Part shown: positions 63,885-64,000 of the stretch, in pieces
Layout of the letters: each line of letters starts with the position of its first letter
Numbering within the stretch: the stretch's first letter is position 1
Origin: Arthrobacter sp. AFG20
Lineage (GTDB): Bacteria; Actinomycetota; Actinomycetes; Actinomycetales; Micrococcaceae
Assembly (NCBI RefSeq): GCF_002892795.1
Contig: NZ_PJMC01000002.1
Location: 1 to 64,000, forward strand
Length of the DNA: 64,000 nt
Direction: 5' to 3'
Position numbers and translations under genes: made by a program
The notes under the pieces: model-generated
Database searches by the model: none
The model's input: the letters and a program-made list of their open reading frames with translations, nothing else
What the model was told of the DNA's origin: nothing

Positions 63885-64000
63885 CGCCTAACCACGCTGG
63901 GGAAGCGTAAATAGACGGCAACCCGGGCCCTGGTCAAAACCGCGTACGACCTATCGGCGAGGTCATGTCCAGCCTTTCACCGTGTCGCAGCACTGCTTGA

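Overview
The window is high-GC actinobacterial DNA. Codon use, the clustering of purU with a dimethylglycine-oxidase-type gene, and an 830-residue protein that I recognise by eye as very close to Arthrobacter globiformis dimethylglycine oxidase point to Arthrobacter sensu lato (Micrococcaceae). No rRNA, tRNA, CRISPR array or replication origin was seen.

Layout. (1) 1-1891: opcA (cut by the window edge) and zwf, minus strand. (2) 2108-12117: a GntR regulator divergent from a one-carbon operon (purU, dmg, fchA, folD, a small protein, an FdhF/YdeP molybdo-oxidoreductase), followed by a moeA-like gene with a strongly structured leader. (3) 12239-19747: an IclR regulator, a three-component Rieske oxygenase system (oxygenase, FAD reductase, Rieske ferredoxin) and a second purU-dmg pair. 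Together regions 2 and 3 look like a route from glycine betaine to dimethylglycine, sarcosine and glycine, with the methyl groups passing through tetrahydrofolate to formate and probably CO2. (4) 20346-26526: an accessory stretch of small and hypothetical genes, an MBL-fold hydrolase, a DUF2071 protein and an AraC-type regulator. (5) 26958-31600: an intact IS256-family element with an 8-bp target duplication, a terC remnant, and an IS21-family element. (6) 32267-34304: an orphan OmpR-type response regulator and an unknown membrane protein. (7) 34717-40302: two zinc alcohol/formaldehyde dehydrogenases, a membrane-anchored partner, a GabD-type aldehyde dehydrogenase and an XRE-cupin regulator. 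(8) 40415-46911: a tightly coupled minus-strand operon (FAD monooxygenase, TorT-like binding lipoprotein, amidohydrolase, ABC ATPase, permease). (9) 48372-61038: a 12-gene minus-strand catabolic cluster (Gfo/Idh/MocA oxidoreductase, Rbs-type ABC importer, four xylose-isomerase-like TIM-barrel proteins, a GMC oxidoreductase, a HbpS/GlcG protein, an aldo/keto reductase) facing a divergent ROK regulator. (10) 62862-63884: a second AraC-type regulator, paralogous to the one in region 4.

Points of most interest: FolD lacks the usual active-site lysine and sits next to an FchA-type cyclohydrolase, suggesting that a normally bifunctional step has been split. A promoter-palindrome-hairpin unit occurs twice, 21 kb apart, with a compensatory base-pair change in the stem. 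A small-protein family occurs three times. The 12-gene cluster has the parts expected for oxidation/elimination/hydration cleavage of a sugar conjugate, in a combination I do not recognise.
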